This document shows, piece after piece, positions 18,977 to 28,927 of a stretch of 64,000 nt of DNA. The stretch spans positions 186,001 through 250,000 of the forward strand of contig NZ_SPQL01000005.1 of assembly GCF_004570385.1 (NCBI RefSeq), in the 5' to 3' direction. Below the pieces are notes generated by a model. It searched no databases, had not been told where the DNA came from, and worked only from the letters and a program-made list of their open reading frames with translations. Position 1 is the first letter of the stretch; the number at the start of each line of letters is the position of its first letter. Made by a program: the position numbers and the translations under genes. The stretch is from Blastococcus sp. CT_GayMR19. GTDB taxonomy: Bacteria > Actinomycetota > Actinomycetes > Mycobacteriales > Geodermatophilaceae.

Positions 18977-20115
18977 CCTCCCCCGAGATCGCCGAGGAGG
19001 TCCTCGACGACCTCGAGCTGCTGCGCGCCCGCGATCCCCGGGGGCTGCTGCCCGCGGTAGCGGGCTCCGGCGCCCAGGTGCGCGAGACCGCCCGGCTGAC
19101 CGCGGAGGCCGGCCTCGGCCGCGTCACCGAAGGCGGCCGGCCGCGCGGGTTGATCATCGTGGCCCGGCGCGAGGGGGCGGTGGCCGCCTCCGTGCTCCGC
19201 GCCCTGCTCGGGCCGGGCAGCCCGGTCACCGTGGACGTCGTCCCCGGTCCGGCGCTGCCGGTGTGGGCCGGGCCCAGCGACATCGCCGTGGTCGCCACCC
19301 GCACGGGCGCCGGCCGCTACGCGGTCACACCCGCCTACGAGGCCGCGCGCCGGGGGGTCTCGCTGGTGGGCATCGGCGCGGAGGAGTCGCCGCTGCGGGC
19401 CGCCTGCTCCGGCGCCCGGGCGCCGTACGTGCCGCTGCCGGAGTCCCGGGTGCGGCACACCACCCTGTGGTCGATGCTCACCCCGCTCCTCCGGCTGGCC
19501 ATCGACCTGGAGCTGCTCCCCGCCGCTGCGGCCGACCCGGAGGAGGTCGCGGCGGCCCTGGACGAGATCGCCACCCAGTGCGGGCCGGCCCAGGAGTCCT
19601 TCGTCAACCCCGCCAAGACCCTGGCCCTGGAGTTGCTGGACGCCCTGCCCGTCATCGCCGCCGAGGGTCCGCTCGCCGACGCCGCCGCGGCCCGGATCGC
19701 CGACCAGCTGGCCACCCTCGCCGGGCTGCCGGTGACCGGTTTCCGGCTGCCCGATCAGCGGGTCGCCGCCTGCGCCGTCCTGGGCGGGCCGCTGGCGCCG
19801 GGCGCCGACGACGACTTCTTCCGCGACCGGTCCGCCGACCCCGGGCGCCGGCTGCGGCTGCTGACCATCCGCGACCCCGACGCCGGAGCCCTCGACGTCG
19901 CCGGCGAGCGCGAGCCGCGGTCCGCGGCCGAGGCTCTGGAGCAGGTGCTGGGCACCGCGGCCGCGCACAGCGTCCCGGTCAGCGGCCTGGCCGAGCACGG
20001 CGATCCCGCCCGGTTCGGCCGTCTCCCGCGGCTGGCCCGGCAGCTGGCCGTCGCGGACTTCACCGCCGTCTACCTGGCGCTCGCCCTGGACAACGAGCGG
20101 GCGCTGCCCTCATGA
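18973..20115 (+). CDS. SIS-domain protein (TobH/phosphomannose isomerase-like)
   Basis: This 380-residue protein resembles mycobacterial Rv3256c and the phosphoglucose/phosphomannose isomerase C-terminal family. The N-terminal half has SIS-like strands (GLIIVARREGAVAASVLRALL, then DIAVVATRTGAGRYAVTPAYEAARRG). ECGPAQ-like QCGPAQESFVNPAKTLALEL lies in the centre. True isomerase activity is uncertain because catalytic residues of the family are not clearly recognisable. Context between manB and manA suggests a role in mannose metabolism. The start is ATG 18973. Confidence 0.75.
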   Translation: MTSPEIAEEVLDDLELLRARDPRGLLPAVAGSGAQVRETARLTAEAGLGRVTEGGRPRGLIIVARREGAVAASVLRALLGPGSPVTVDVVPGPALPVWAGPSDIAVVATRTGAGRYAVTPAYEAARRGVSLVGIGAEESPLRAACSGARAPYVPLPESRVRHTTLWSMLTPLLRLAIDLELLPAAAADPEEVAAALDEIATQCGPAQESFVNPAKTLALELLDALPVIAAEGPLADAAAARIADQLATLAGLPVTGFRLPDQRVAACAVLGGPLAPGADDDFFRDRSADPGRRLRLLTIRDPDAGALDVAGEREPRSAAEALEQVLGTAAAHSVPVSGLAEHGDPARFGRLPRLARQLAVADFTAVYLALALDNERALPS

Positions 20116-20239
20116 GCACCGCGGCCGCGGGATCGCCGACCGCGGACGGGGCGTTCGAGGAGCCCCCGCTGGGTAAGGCTGGGCGGTCGACCATTCCTCC
20201 AGCACGCCTGCACGTGGTGCCCGATCGGAAGGACCTCCC

Positions 20240-21196
20240 TTGGCGGGTGGACTCGTAGCCCTGCTGGACGACGTGGCGGTGCTGGCGCGCGCGGCCGCCG
20301 CGTCCGTCGACGACATCGGGGCCGCTGCCGCGAAGGCCAGTGCGAAGGCGGCCGGCGTCGTCGTCGACGACACCGCCGTCACGCCGCAGTACGTGCACGG
20401 CCTGGCCGCCGAGCGGGAGCTGCCGATCATCCGGCGCATCGCCGTCGGATCGCTGCGCAACAAGCTGCTCATCATCCTGCCGGCGATCCTGCTGCTCAGT
20501 CAGTTCCTGCCGTTCCTCCTCACCCCGATCCTCATGCTCGGCGGCTGCTATCTCTGCTACGAGGGCGCGGAGAAGGTGTGGCACAAGCTCCGCCCCCACC
20601 ACGACGAGCACGCTGCGGACGAGGCGGCGCTCCCGGACGAGAACACCATCGTCTCCGGAGCCGTGCGCACCGACTTCATCCTGTCGGCGGAGATCATGGT
20701 GATCTCGCTGAACGAGGTAGCCGATCAGGGGTTCGTCTCCAGGGCGATCATCCTCATCGTCGTCGCGCTCGGCATCACCGTGCTGGTGTACGGCGTCGTC
20801 GGCCTCATCGTGAAGATGGACGACGTCGGGCTGCACCTGTCCGAGCGCCCCGGCAAGGGCGTGGCCAAGCTCGGCCGCGGCCTGGTCAAGGGGATGCCGA
20901 AGCTGCTCACCGCGCTCACCGTGATCGGCACCGCCGCCATGCTGTGGGTCGGCGGTCACATCCTGCTGGTGGGCACCGACGACCTGGGGCTCCACGTCCT
21001 CTACGGGGCCGTCCACCACGTGGAGGAGATCGCGCACGACGCGGCCGGGGCGCTCGGCGGCCTGGTGGCGTGGCTGGTCAACACGCTGGCCAGCGCGCTC
21101 CTCGGACTCGTCGTCGGCGTGATCATCGTGGTCGTCATGAGCCTCACGGTCTACCGGCGCAAGGCCGCACACGCGGGCGAGACCGAGAAGCACTAG
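20240..21196 (+). CDS. DUF808 family membrane protein
   Basis: This 318-residue protein belongs to the DUF808/YedI family. The opening GGLVALLDDVAVLARAAAASVDD and the VTPQYVHGL segment are diagnostic. They are followed by AVGSLRNKLLIILPAILLLSQF and further hydrophobic helices near residues 80-100, 165-190, 220-245 and 265-295. It is an inner-membrane protein of unknown function. The start is TTG 20240 with GGAAGGA about 6 nt upstream. The gap to the SIS gene (124 bp) holds a doubtful 48-codon frame. Confidence 0.88.
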   Translation: MAGGLVALLDDVAVLARAAAASVDDIGAAAAKASAKAAGVVVDDTAVTPQYVHGLAAERELPIIRRIAVGSLRNKLLIILPAILLLSQFLPFLLTPILMLGGCYLCYEGAEKVWHKLRPHHDEHAADEAALPDENTIVSGAVRTDFILSAEIMVISLNEVADQGFVSRAIILIVVALGITVLVYGVVGLIVKMDDVGLHLSERPGKGVAKLGRGLVKGMPKLLTALTVIGTAAMLWVGGHILLVGTDDLGLHVLYGAVHHVEEIAHDAAGALGGLVAWLVNTLASALLGLVVGVIIVVVMSLTVYRRKAAHAGETEKH

Positions 21197-21249
21197 CCGC
21201 CGGGGCGGGTTCTCCGGGAGATTCCGGTGGGCGGGGGACAGTGGGCGAC

Positions 21250-22998
21250 ATGAGCAACACGCTGCTGTCGCCGGAGCGACGGCGGGCCGACCGCGCGCGG
21301 CTGGCCGACGAGGTGGTCGACGTCCTCGTGATCGGCGGCGGGGTGACCGGCGCCGGTGCCGCGCTGGACGCGGCCAGCCGGGGACTGTCGGTCGGCCTGC
21401 TGGAGGCCCGCGACTGGGCCTCCGGGACCTCCAGCCGCTCGAGCAAGCTGATCCACGGCGGGCTGCGCTATCTCGAGCAGCTGGCCTTCCCCCTGGTGCA
21501 CGAGGCGCTGGGTGAACGCGCCCGGCTGGTGCAGACGATCGCCCCGCACCTGGTGACGCCGCTGCCGTTCCTGCTCCCGCTGACCAGGCCGGTGTGGCAG
21601 CGGGCCTACTTCGGCGCCGGGGTCGCCCTCTACGACGTCCTGGGCGCGGCCATGAAGGCCGGCCGCGGGGTGCCGGTCCACCGGCACCTGTCCCGGAAGG
21701 CGACGCTGGCGGCGTTCCCCGGGTTGCGTCGCGACGTCGTCCGTGGGGCGATCCGGTACTGGGACGCGCAGGTGGACGACGCGCGGCACACGCTGGCCGT
21801 CGTCCGCACGGCGGCCGGCTACGGCGCCAGGGCGCTCTCCAGCGCCCGGGTGGTGGGCCTGCTCCGCGACGGCGACGAGCCGGACTCGGCGGTGGTCGGC
21901 GTCCGGGTGGCCGACCTGACCGACGGCTCCAGCTTCACAGTCCGCGCGCGCAGCATCGTGGCCGCGACCGGCGTCTGGAGCGACGATATCGGCGAGATGC
22001 TGGGCTCGTCGGCCCCGAACCTGAAGGTGCGGGCCTCCAAGGGCGTGCACCTGGTCGTGCCGCGCGGAGCGATCGACGGCGCCGACGTCGAGGGCGCCGG
22101 GGGGACGCGGTCGGGGCTGATCCTGCGGACGCCGAGCAGCGTGCTGTTCGTCATCCCCTGGGGCGAGCACTGGATCCTCGGCACCACCGACACCCCGTGG
22201 CGGCTGGACCGCGATCATCCCGCCGCGAGCAGCGCCGACATCGACTACCTGCTGGACCAGGTGAACCGGGTGCTCACCCGCCCGGTGGGGCCCGAGTCGA
22301 TCCTCGGTGTGTACGCCGGCCTGCGGCCGCTGCTGGCCGGCGAGTCGGACGAGACCAGCCGGCTCTCCCGGGAGCACGCCGTCGTCACGCCCGTGCCCGG
22401 GCTCGTGCTCGTCGCCGGCGGCAAGTACACGACCTACCGGGTGATGGCCGAGGACGCCGTGGACGCCGCCGTCGCCGGCTTCCCCGCGGTACCGGCCTCG
22501 CGCACCGCGAACCTGCCGCTCGTCGGCGCGCAGCGCTGGGCCGAGGTCCGCGACACGGCGGCGGAGCTCGCGGCCGGGGCGGGGTTGCCCGAGGAGACCG
22601 TGGCCCGGTTGCTGCGTCGGCACGGCGACCAGGTGGGCGCGGTGCTCGACCTGGCCCGGGCCGACGCGGAGCTGGCCCGCCCGCTGGACGGCGCTCCGGC
22701 ATACCTCGCCGCCGAGGTCGTCCACGCCGTCCGGGCGGAGGGCGCGCTGCACCTCGACGACGTCCTCACCCGCCGGACCCGGGTGAGCATCCAGACCGCG
22801 CACCGGGGCGTCGACTCCGCACCGCAGGTGGCCGCGCTCATGGCGCGCGAGCTGGGCTGGGACGAGGAACGGACCACGCGCGAGGTAGCGCACTACGCCG
22901 CCCGCGTGGACGCCGAGCGGGAGTCGCAGCGGATGCCCGACGACCACACCGCCGACGCGGCACGGCTGGGCGCCCCGGACGTCCGCGCGGCGGTCTGA
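21250..22998 (+). CDS. glpD: Glycerol-3-phosphate dehydrogenase (FAD-dependent)
   Basis: This 582-residue peripheral membrane flavoenzyme oxidises glycerol-3-phosphate to dihydroxyacetone phosphate. The FAD motif VLVIGGGVTGAGAALDAASRG lies at residues ~25-45. ARDWASGTSSRSSKLIHGGLRYLE follows as in GlpD. TGVWSDD, WILGTTDTPW and AGLRPLLAG lie in the middle, and the alpha-helical C-terminal domain runs from ~400. The length is typical. ATG 21250 is used; GTG 21241 in frame is also possible. Its neighbours give no clear pathway link beyond central carbon flow. Confidence 0.95.
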   Translation: MSNTLLSPERRRADRARLADEVVDVLVIGGGVTGAGAALDAASRGLSVGLLEARDWASGTSSRSSKLIHGGLRYLEQLAFPLVHEALGERARLVQTIAPHLVTPLPFLLPLTRPVWQRAYFGAGVALYDVLGAAMKAGRGVPVHRHLSRKATLAAFPGLRRDVVRGAIRYWDAQVDDARHTLAVVRTAAGYGARALSSARVVGLLRDGDEPDSAVVGVRVADLTDGSSFTVRARSIVAATGVWSDDIGEMLGSSAPNLKVRASKGVHLVVPRGAIDGADVEGAGGTRSGLILRTPSSVLFVIPWGEHWILGTTDTPWRLDRDHPAASSADIDYLLDQVNRVLTRPVGPESILGVYAGLRPLLAGESDETSRLSREHAVVTPVPGLVLVAGGKYTTYRVMAEDAVDAAVAGFPAVPASRTANLPLVGAQRWAEVRDTAAELAAGAGLPEETVARLLRRHGDQVGAVLDLARADAELARPLDGAPAYLAAEVVHAVRAEGALHLDDVLTRRTRVSIQTAHRGVDSAPQVAALMARELGWDEERTTREVAHYAARVDAERESQRMPDDHTADAARLGAPDVRAAV

Positions 22999-23081
22999 CC
23001 TGCGGGCCCCGGCTCCGCGGCCCCGTCCGTGGCGGTCCCCCAGGGGGATGACGAACTGCCGTCAGCGAGCCGCCGCACGGG

Positions 23082-23087
23082 TAGCCT
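23082..23087 (+). promoter_or_regulatory. Candidate -10 box of manA (leaderless)
   Basis: TAGCCT ends 8 nt before the manA ATG at 23096 and no ribosome binding site intervenes. This argues that the ATG at 23096, not the upstream GTG-type frame extension, is the start. Confidence 0.42.
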
Positions 23088-23095
23088 CCGAGCCG

Positions 23096-24268
23096 ATGTG
23101 GCTCCTGACCAACACCGTGCGCCACTACCCGTGGGGGTCGCGCACCGTGATCCCCGAACTCCTGGGTGCGCCGAACCCCGCCGAGCGGCCGTACGCGGAG
23201 CTGTGGCTGGGCGCCCACCCGGACGCGCCCAGCGTCCTCGACGACGGCACCCCATTGGACAAGGCGATCGCGCAGCGCCCGGTCCTCCTCGGAGCACCGG
23301 CGCGAGAGCGGTTCGGCGACCGGCTGCCTTTCCTGATGAAGGTGCTGGCGGCCGACCATCCGCTGTCCCTCCAGGCGCATCCGACCAGTCCCCAGGCCGC
23401 CGTGGGGTTCGCCGCGGAAGAAGCCGCCGGCGTGCCGCACGACGACCCGGCGCGGACGTTCAAGGACCCGTTCCACAAGCCAGAGCTGCTCCTTGCGCTG
23501 ACCCCGTTCGAGGCGCTGTGCGGCTTCCGGCCGGTGGGGGAGTCGCTGCACTGCCTGGCCAAGCTGGAGGTTTCGGAGCTGAGGCCGACTATCGCGGCCC
23601 TGGCCCGCGGTGGGCTCCGGGCGGCGATCCCGCAGCTGATCGCCCTCTCCCCCGAGGACCGGAGCGCGCTGGTCGACGCCGTCGCCGAGGTCGCCGACCG
23701 GTTCGTGGCCGCCCACGACCCGGAGTTCATCAACACCTACCGCTGGGCCGCCGCGCTCGCGAAAACCTACCCGGCCGACCCGGGCGTGGTGATCTCGCTG
23801 ATGTGCAACCACCTCACGCTGGCCCCTGGCGAGGCGGTGTTTCTGCCCGCCGGCAACCTGCACGCCTACCTCTCCGGCGCCGGCGTCGAGGTGATGGCAA
23901 GCTCGGACAACGTGATCCGTGGCGGGCTGACGGTCAAGCACGTCGACCTCGCCGCGCTGATCGAGGTGCTCGACTTCACTGACGGCCGGGTACCGATCCT
24001 CCATCCCGTACTGGGCCCCGGTGGGCTGCGGTACCCCGTACCCGTGGACGACTTCGACCTGACCCGATGCCAGCTCGACGGCCAGGCCGGTTCCCTAGCC
24101 ACTCGTGGGCCCCAGGTCCTGCTGTGCACCGAGGGCAGCGCCGTTCTGAGCTCCGGCGAGGACGAGCTCGCGGTGGAGAAGGGTGGATCGGTGTTCGTGC
24201 CGGCGGGTGCCCCGCTTCGCGCGCGTGGGCCTGCCGTCCTTTACCGGGCCACCACCGGTCTCTCCTGA
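23096..24268 (+). CDS. manA: Mannose-6-phosphate isomerase, class I
   Basis: This 390-residue zinc enzyme converts fructose-6-P to mannose-6-P and so feeds manB and manC in this window. Zinc ligands are visible as Gln93 and His95 (SLQAHP), Glu130 (HKPELLLAL) and His256 (PAGNLHAYL). The catalytic arginine is in SSDNVIRGGLT near 275. The N-terminal TVRHYPWGS is typical. The family usually has 390-400 residues. It stands alone between glpD and a membrane protein gene, with a leaderless-type promoter. Confidence 0.95.
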   Translation: MWLLTNTVRHYPWGSRTVIPELLGAPNPAERPYAELWLGAHPDAPSVLDDGTPLDKAIAQRPVLLGAPARERFGDRLPFLMKVLAADHPLSLQAHPTSPQAAVGFAAEEAAGVPHDDPARTFKDPFHKPELLLALTPFEALCGFRPVGESLHCLAKLEVSELRPTIAALARGGLRAAIPQLIALSPEDRSALVDAVAEVADRFVAAHDPEFINTYRWAAALAKTYPADPGVVISLMCNHLTLAPGEAVFLPAGNLHAYLSGAGVEVMASSDNVIRGGLTVKHVDLAALIEVLDFTDGRVPILHPVLGPGGLRYPVPVDDFDLTRCQLDGQAGSLATRGPQVLLCTEGSAVLSSGEDELAVEKGGSVFVPAGAPLRARGPAVLYRATTGLS

Positions 24269-24505
24269 CCGGCTCGTGACCGGGCGATGTGCGCGCACCC
24301 GGCGCCGGGTGCGGGCACAGCTCACCGCATCGGGGGCCTTCGGTTCTGCTTCGTCCTTCCGGCGCTCTAGCCTGGAGGTTGACAACCGGGGCATCCGGCA
24401 TGCCCGGACACTCGTCCTGCCAGGCACTGGGCGAGGCTGGAGGAGGCTCGCCATGGTGCTCGCACAGCCGGCAGCCGCCCGGCTCGCCCGCCGGGGCGGG
24501 CGCGG
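24269..24505. other. Intergenic region with palindrome and TTGACA box
   Basis: This 237-bp gap holds no convincing gene. A perfect 16-bp palindrome (CACCCGGCGCCGGGTG, about 24297-24312) follows the manA stop and may act as terminator. TTGACA at 24379-24384 could be a -35 element for the following membrane-protein gene, but no good -10 stands at the right distance. Confidence 0.4.
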
Positions 24506-26806
24506 GTGAGCGCCGACATCACCGACGACGCGGCCGTCCTGGCTCCCCCCGCGGAGCCGCAGGACCGATCGCCCGTCGCCGTCCCGCCGGGACCGCGACC
24601 GGCGCGACGTCTCGCCGGCCTGGCCCGGCGGGCCCCCGAATGGCTGGTGACCGCCGGGGCGGGGGTCCTGGCGGCGCTCCTCGGCGCGATCGCCCAGTGG
24701 CGGGGCACGTTCTTCTTCTACGTCGGGGACAACCCCGAGTCGTTCATCCCGGTGTGGCACGAGGTCGGCGCCGCCCTCCGCGAGGGCCGGTGGCTGGTCT
24801 TCGACCCCACGGCCTGGACCGGGGGAAACCTGGTCGGCGAGGCCGCCTACGGGGTCTTCAACCCCGTGACCCTGGCCAACACCGTCGTCATCTCCTTCTT
24901 CGACGACCTGTCGCTGGCCGCGGCCACGGTGATGGTGGAGTTCCTGGCGATCCTCGCGATGGGCACGTTCCTGCTCGCCCGCGAGTACGGCGCCGGCCGG
25001 GTGCCCGCCGTCCTCGTCGCCGTCGCCATCCCGTTCTCCGGGTTCACGCTCTGGTACGAGGCGTCCGGCTGGCCGGCCGGCCTCATGGCCTTCACCTGGG
25101 TCACCCACTTCTGGTGGTCGGCGCGGCGGCACGCGCGCGGCCGGCTGATCCCGCTGGTGCCGTTCCTCTTCGGCTTCCTCGCCATGACCACCGGCAACCC
25201 GTACGCGGCGCTCGGCCTGGTCGTCGTGCTCGGGGCCATCGGTGTGGAACTGCTCCTGCAGCGGCGCTTCGCCCGCCTCGCCCACCTGACGGTCATGGGC
25301 GCCTGCGTCGGCCTGGTGGCGCTGCTCGTCTTCCTCCCGCTGCTCGGCACCAGCTCGGTGTCGGCGCGCCAGCAGCTGGCGAACCTCGCGAACGACACCT
25401 TCCTCGTGCCCGACCTCGGGGACCTGGCCGGCGCCAGCTCGCCGACCTATCTGCCGTCCATCACCAACTGGAACGGCGCCCTGCTGGAACAGCTCCCCTC
25501 GACCTACCTGGCCTGGTTCGTCCTGCCCCTGCTGGCGTGGCTGCGCTGGGGGGCGCTCCGCGGGCGGGCGGCGTCGCTGACCAGCCTCGGGGTCGTGGGC
25601 GGCGCCTACCTCCTGGCCACCCTCGGGCCGTCGAACCTCTGGCTGTTCCGCTGGCCGGTCCGCCTCATCGAGTACCTGTACCTCGCCGTCGCCGTGATCT
25701 TCGCGGTCGCGCTCTCCGCCGGTCTGGCGACCGACCGGGTGCGTTTCCGGGCCCTGGCCAGCGGTGTGATCGTCGTCCTGGGCGGCTACCTCGCCTGGGC
25801 CGTGCAGCCGGGGCAGTACCGCGTCCACGCCACCGGCGTGGTGGTGGTCGCCGTGCTCGTGGCGCTCGCGGTTCTGGCCGGCCACCGCCGCGGCATGGCC
25901 GCGCTGGGTGCGGTCGTCGTCGTGGGCACGGCCGGGATCCTGACGCTGCAGACCAGCGTCTTCCCGCCGATACCGGAGGGGCAGACCCCGCACTACCCGC
26001 CCTACGACCTCTCGGACATGACCGCCGGCACGGCCGGCTACGAGGGAACGGTCCTCCAGCTCGCCAGGCTGGACGGCGTCACGACCGGCCAGAAACGTGC
26101 CGGTGAGCTCCTTTTCGGCAACCTGCCCCGCGCCACGGGCGTGGAGAGCGTCGCGAGCTACAGCGGCATCGGCTTCCTGGAGTTCAACGAGCGGCTCTGC
26201 ATCGACTACCGCGGCGTCACCTGCCCGGAGGCGTTCGACCGCCTCTTCGCGCCCACCGGCGAGGGCGTGCCCGTCCGGCTGATCGACGCCCTGCGCGTGT
26301 CCACGCTGGTGATCCAGCGGTCCCTGCTGCCCGAGGCCGCCCAGGACACGCCGCAGTCGGGGTGGCGGGTCCTGGACCGGACCCCGGTGCGCACCGTGTG
26401 GGTCCGGGAGCAGCCGCTCGCGGGGGAGGGGCGCGTCTCCTGGGCCTCGCCGGGCGTCGAGGTGCTCGCGGACTCGGCGTCCCCCCGCCGGGAATCGGTC
26501 CGGTACCGCGCCGACGGTCCCGGCCGGGTGGTGTTCGCCCGGCTGGCGTGGCCGGGCTACACGGCGACGGTCGACGGCCGCCCGGTGGACGTCGACGACG
26601 GCCCGGCCGGCCTGGTCACCGTGGACGTCCCCGCCGGGACCGGCACGCTGCAGCTGCGGCACACGACGCCGGGCCTGCAGCCCGGTGTCCTGGCGGCGTC
26701 GGGAGCGGCCGCGGCCGTGCTCGTCCAGTCGGGGCTGTGGCTCTGGCAGAGACGCAGGTCACAGGCACGTCGTGGCACCGTGCAAGAGGTCGTTCTCGGA
26801 GCGTAG
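24506..26806 (+). CDS. Large multi-spanning membrane protein, GT-C/YfhO-like
   Basis: This 766-residue protein has a short cytoplasmic N-terminus, then about a dozen hydrophobic helices between residues ~45 and ~490, and a soluble C-terminal domain (~490-735) before a last helix. An acidic loop after the first helix (FFFYVGDNPESFIPVWHE) resembles the catalytic-loop position of GT-C glycosyltransferases. The overall plan resembles YfhO-type proteins. The extracytoplasmic tail contains GYTATVDGRPVDV, a beta-type repeat common in that group. The start is GTG 24506. It is placed between manA and glfT2, so polyprenyl-phosphate-sugar-dependent decoration of a wall glycan is plausible but unproven. 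Confidence 0.75.
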   Translation: MSADITDDAAVLAPPAEPQDRSPVAVPPGPRPARRLAGLARRAPEWLVTAGAGVLAALLGAIAQWRGTFFFYVGDNPESFIPVWHEVGAALREGRWLVFDPTAWTGGNLVGEAAYGVFNPVTLANTVVISFFDDLSLAAATVMVEFLAILAMGTFLLAREYGAGRVPAVLVAVAIPFSGFTLWYEASGWPAGLMAFTWVTHFWWSARRHARGRLIPLVPFLFGFLAMTTGNPYAALGLVVVLGAIGVELLLQRRFARLAHLTVMGACVGLVALLVFLPLLGTSSVSARQQLANLANDTFLVPDLGDLAGASSPTYLPSITNWNGALLEQLPSTYLAWFVLPLLAWLRWGALRGRAASLTSLGVVGGAYLLATLGPSNLWLFRWPVRLIEYLYLAVAVIFAVALSAGLATDRVRFRALASGVIVVLGGYLAWAVQPGQYRVHATGVVVVAVLVALAVLAGHRRGMAALGAVVVVGTAGILTLQTSVFPPIPEGQTPHYPPYDLSDMTAGTAGYEGTVLQLARLDGVTTGQKRAGELLFGNLPRATGVESVASYSGIGFLEFNERLCIDYRGVTCPEAFDRLFAPTGEGVPVRLIDALRVSTLVIQRSLLPEAAQDTPQSGWRVLDRTPVRTVWVREQPLAGEGRVSWASPGVEVLADSASPRRESVRYRADGPGRVVFARLAWPGYTATVDGRPVDVDDGPAGLVTVDVPAGTGTLQLRHTTPGLQPGVLAASGAAAAVLVQSGLWLWQRRRSQARRGTVQEVVLGA

Positions 26807-26933
26807 CGACGACCGGGGGGGTCACCCGGACGGGCAGCGTCGCTCCGGTTCACCGGCGCTGTCGCGGGCTACCTTTCGAAAGAGCTGCGCCCGCCTCCGC
26901 GGGCGCCGTCGCGTGATTGGGGCCAGGCAACTC

Positions 26934-28808
26934 ATGGTGATGTACACCTCTGAACCGGTGGTGCGCGAGCGCATCGTCTCGCCCGACCGGCCGGTGGCCG
27001 GTCGGCTGCTCGCCCAGCGGACGCTGTTCGCCGGCCCCTCGGCGGAGGCACCCGACGAGCTGTACGCGGTCGTCGTGCGGGGCGTCATGGTCCGCGAGCG
27101 GAACCGCGTGATCCTGGACGGCCACGCCGCGGTCCACACCAACACCTTCTTCGGCCGGTTCCCCGCCTCGTACTGGCAGCGCTGGACGTCGGCGACGTCG
27201 GTGGACGTCGGCGCGGTCGTCAGCGGTTCGGGCCTCCTGCGGATCATGGCCTCCGACAGCGACGGGACCCCGCGCACCATCGCGACCCACCGGGTGACCG
27301 ACGCCCACTCCGAGCCGGTGGAGCTTCCGGTCGCGATCGACAAGTTCATCGACGGCGGGGCGCTCTGGCTGGAGCTGGAGACGACGACCGCCGGCATGAC
27401 GGTCGAGCAGGTCCGCTGGTCGGTGGGGCGGACCCGTGCCCGTCGCGCGACGGCCGTGGTGATCTGCACCTACAACCGCGCCGACGACTGCCTGGCCACG
27501 CTGCAGACGCTGGCGTCGGATCCCGAGGTCGCCGACGAGCTCAGTGCGGTCTACGTCATCGACCAGGGCACCGACGCGGTCGAGTCCCGCGAGGCCTTCC
27601 CGGCCGTGCGCGACGCGCTCGGGGCGTCGCTGCGCTACATCCGGCAGCCGAACTTCGGGGGCGCCGGCGGCTTCACCCGGGGCATCTACGAGGCCGTCCG
27701 CAACGAGACGATCGACCGCGTCAACCTGCTGCTCATGGACGACGACATCCGGCTGGAGCCCGACACGGTCACCCGGCTCCGGGCGCTGGCCGACCGCGCC
27801 GACGAGCCGATCCTCGTCGGCGGCCAGATGCTCAACCTCCTGCACCCGGACCAGCTGCACGTCGGGGCCGAGACCACCGACCTCAGCATCCTGCGGGCGG
27901 GGCTGCCGGTGGACGACGCGCTGGCCGAGGCCGACGTCACCGAGGAGCAGCAGGAGATCCGGGTCGACGCGGCCTACAACGCGTGGTGGACCTGCCTCAT
28001 CCCCTCCGAGGTCGTGCAGGCCATCGGCTACCCGCTCCCGGTGTTCTTCCAGTGGGACGACATCGAGTACGGCCTGCGCGCCCGGGGTGCCGGGTTCCCG
28101 ACCGTGACCCTGCCGGGGGCGGGCGTCTGGCACGCGGACTTCACCTGGAAGAACTGGGACGACTGGTCGCGGTACTTCAGCTTCCGCAACTCGCTGATCA
28201 CCAGCGCGCTGCACAGCGACTTCGACCGGCGCCGCATCGTCGACCACCTGGCCAAGCAGCTGACCGAGGCGATCGTCTCGATGCGCTACGGCCTCGCGGC
28301 GCTGATCATCCGCGCGGTCGAGGACTTCCTCCGCGGCCCGGACGTGCTGCTCGACGGGGGCGCGGAGACCTCCGCCGTCGTCCGGAAGCTGTGGGCGCAG
28401 TACCCGGAGACCGCGAACCACCCGGCCTTCGCGGTGCCCGGCGTCCCGTCGGTGGACATGCCCAAGTCGTCGGACGCGGGCACGCCGTCGATGCTGAAGG
28501 CGGTGCTGGCCAAGCGGATCATCTGGCAGCTGCTGCGCAAGTCCCGCGGCACCGCCGCCATCTCGGCAGCCGACGCCAACTGGTGGCACGTGTCGCTGTT
28601 CACGACCGCCGTCGTGACCGACCCCTCGCAGGAGGGCGTCCGCGTCCGCCGGTTCGACCGGGACACGATGCTCGACCTCACCCGCCGCGGGGGCTCGGTG
28701 CTCTGGCGGCTGATGCGCGAGGGCGAGCAGGTCCGGGGACAGTTCCGGGCCCGGCTGCCCGAGCTGACCGACCGGGACACCTGGACGAGGCTGTTCGAGA
28801 GCGAGTAG
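26934..28808 (+). CDS. glfT2: Bifunctional galactofuranosyltransferase GlfT2
   Basis: This 624-residue enzyme polymerises galactan by alternating beta-1,5 and beta-1,6 galactofuranose additions. Residues 1-165 form the N-terminal beta-sandwich domain. The GT-A domain starts at [12 protein letters not shown]. The UDP/metal triad is Asp269-Asp271 (LLMDDDI), and the catalytic-base region WDDIEYGL has Asp375/Asp376. [12 protein letters not shown] carries the conserved histidine and tryptophans, and the helical C-terminal region follows. Length and motifs match mycobacterial Rv3808c (637 residues). The start is ATG 26934; ATG 26940 is also possible. In mycobacteria it sits next to glf, whereas here glf is 21 kb away. 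Confidence 0.94.
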   Translation: MVMYTSEPVVRERIVSPDRPVAGRLLAQRTLFAGPSAEAPDELYAVVVRGVMVRERNRVILDGHAAVHTNTFFGRFPASYWQRWTSATSVDVGAVVSGSGLLRIMASDSDGTPRTIATHRVTDAHSEPVELPVAIDKFIDGGALWLELETTTAGMTVEQVRWSVGRTRARRATAVVICTYNRADDCLATLQTLASDPEVADELSAVYVIDQGTDAVESREAFPAVRDALGASLRYIRQPNFGGAGGFTRGIYEAVRNETIDRVNLLLMDDDIRLEPDTVTRLRALADRADEPILVGGQMLNLLHPDQLHVGAETTDLSILRAGLPVDDALAEADVTEEQQEIRVDAAYNAWWTCLIPSEVVQAIGYPLPVFFQWDDIEYGLRARGAGFPTVTLPGAGVWHADFTWKNWDDWSRYFSFRNSLITSALHSDFDRRRIVDHLAKQLTEAIVSMRYGLAALIIRAVEDFLRGPDVLLDGGAETSAVVRKLWAQYPETANHPAFAVPGVPSVDMPKSSDAGTPSMLKAVLAKRIIWQLLRKSRGTAAISAADANWWHVSLFTTAVVTDPSQEGVRVRRFDRDTMLDLTRRGGSVLWRLMREGEQVRGQFRARLPELTDRDTWTRLFESE

Positions 28809-28927
28809 ACCGGCGCCCCGCCGGGCGTACCCTGGACGACGGCACGAGCCCCGCCGAAGCCTCGGCATGCTCGCCTCCCCATCCGATCCCTGCCGCCCGT
28901 TCGAGGCCGGCCGGACACTGGAGCGAC

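Noticed and set aside
24269-24505. Hidden small gene or tRNA before the GT-C-like gene
   Set aside because: No cloverleaf or ribosome-binding-site-led frame was found; only a palindrome and a TTGACA box.
28830-28927. SAH riboswitch in the sahH leader
   Set aside because: The leader is short and I could not draw the conserved helices and pseudoknot; no positive evidence.
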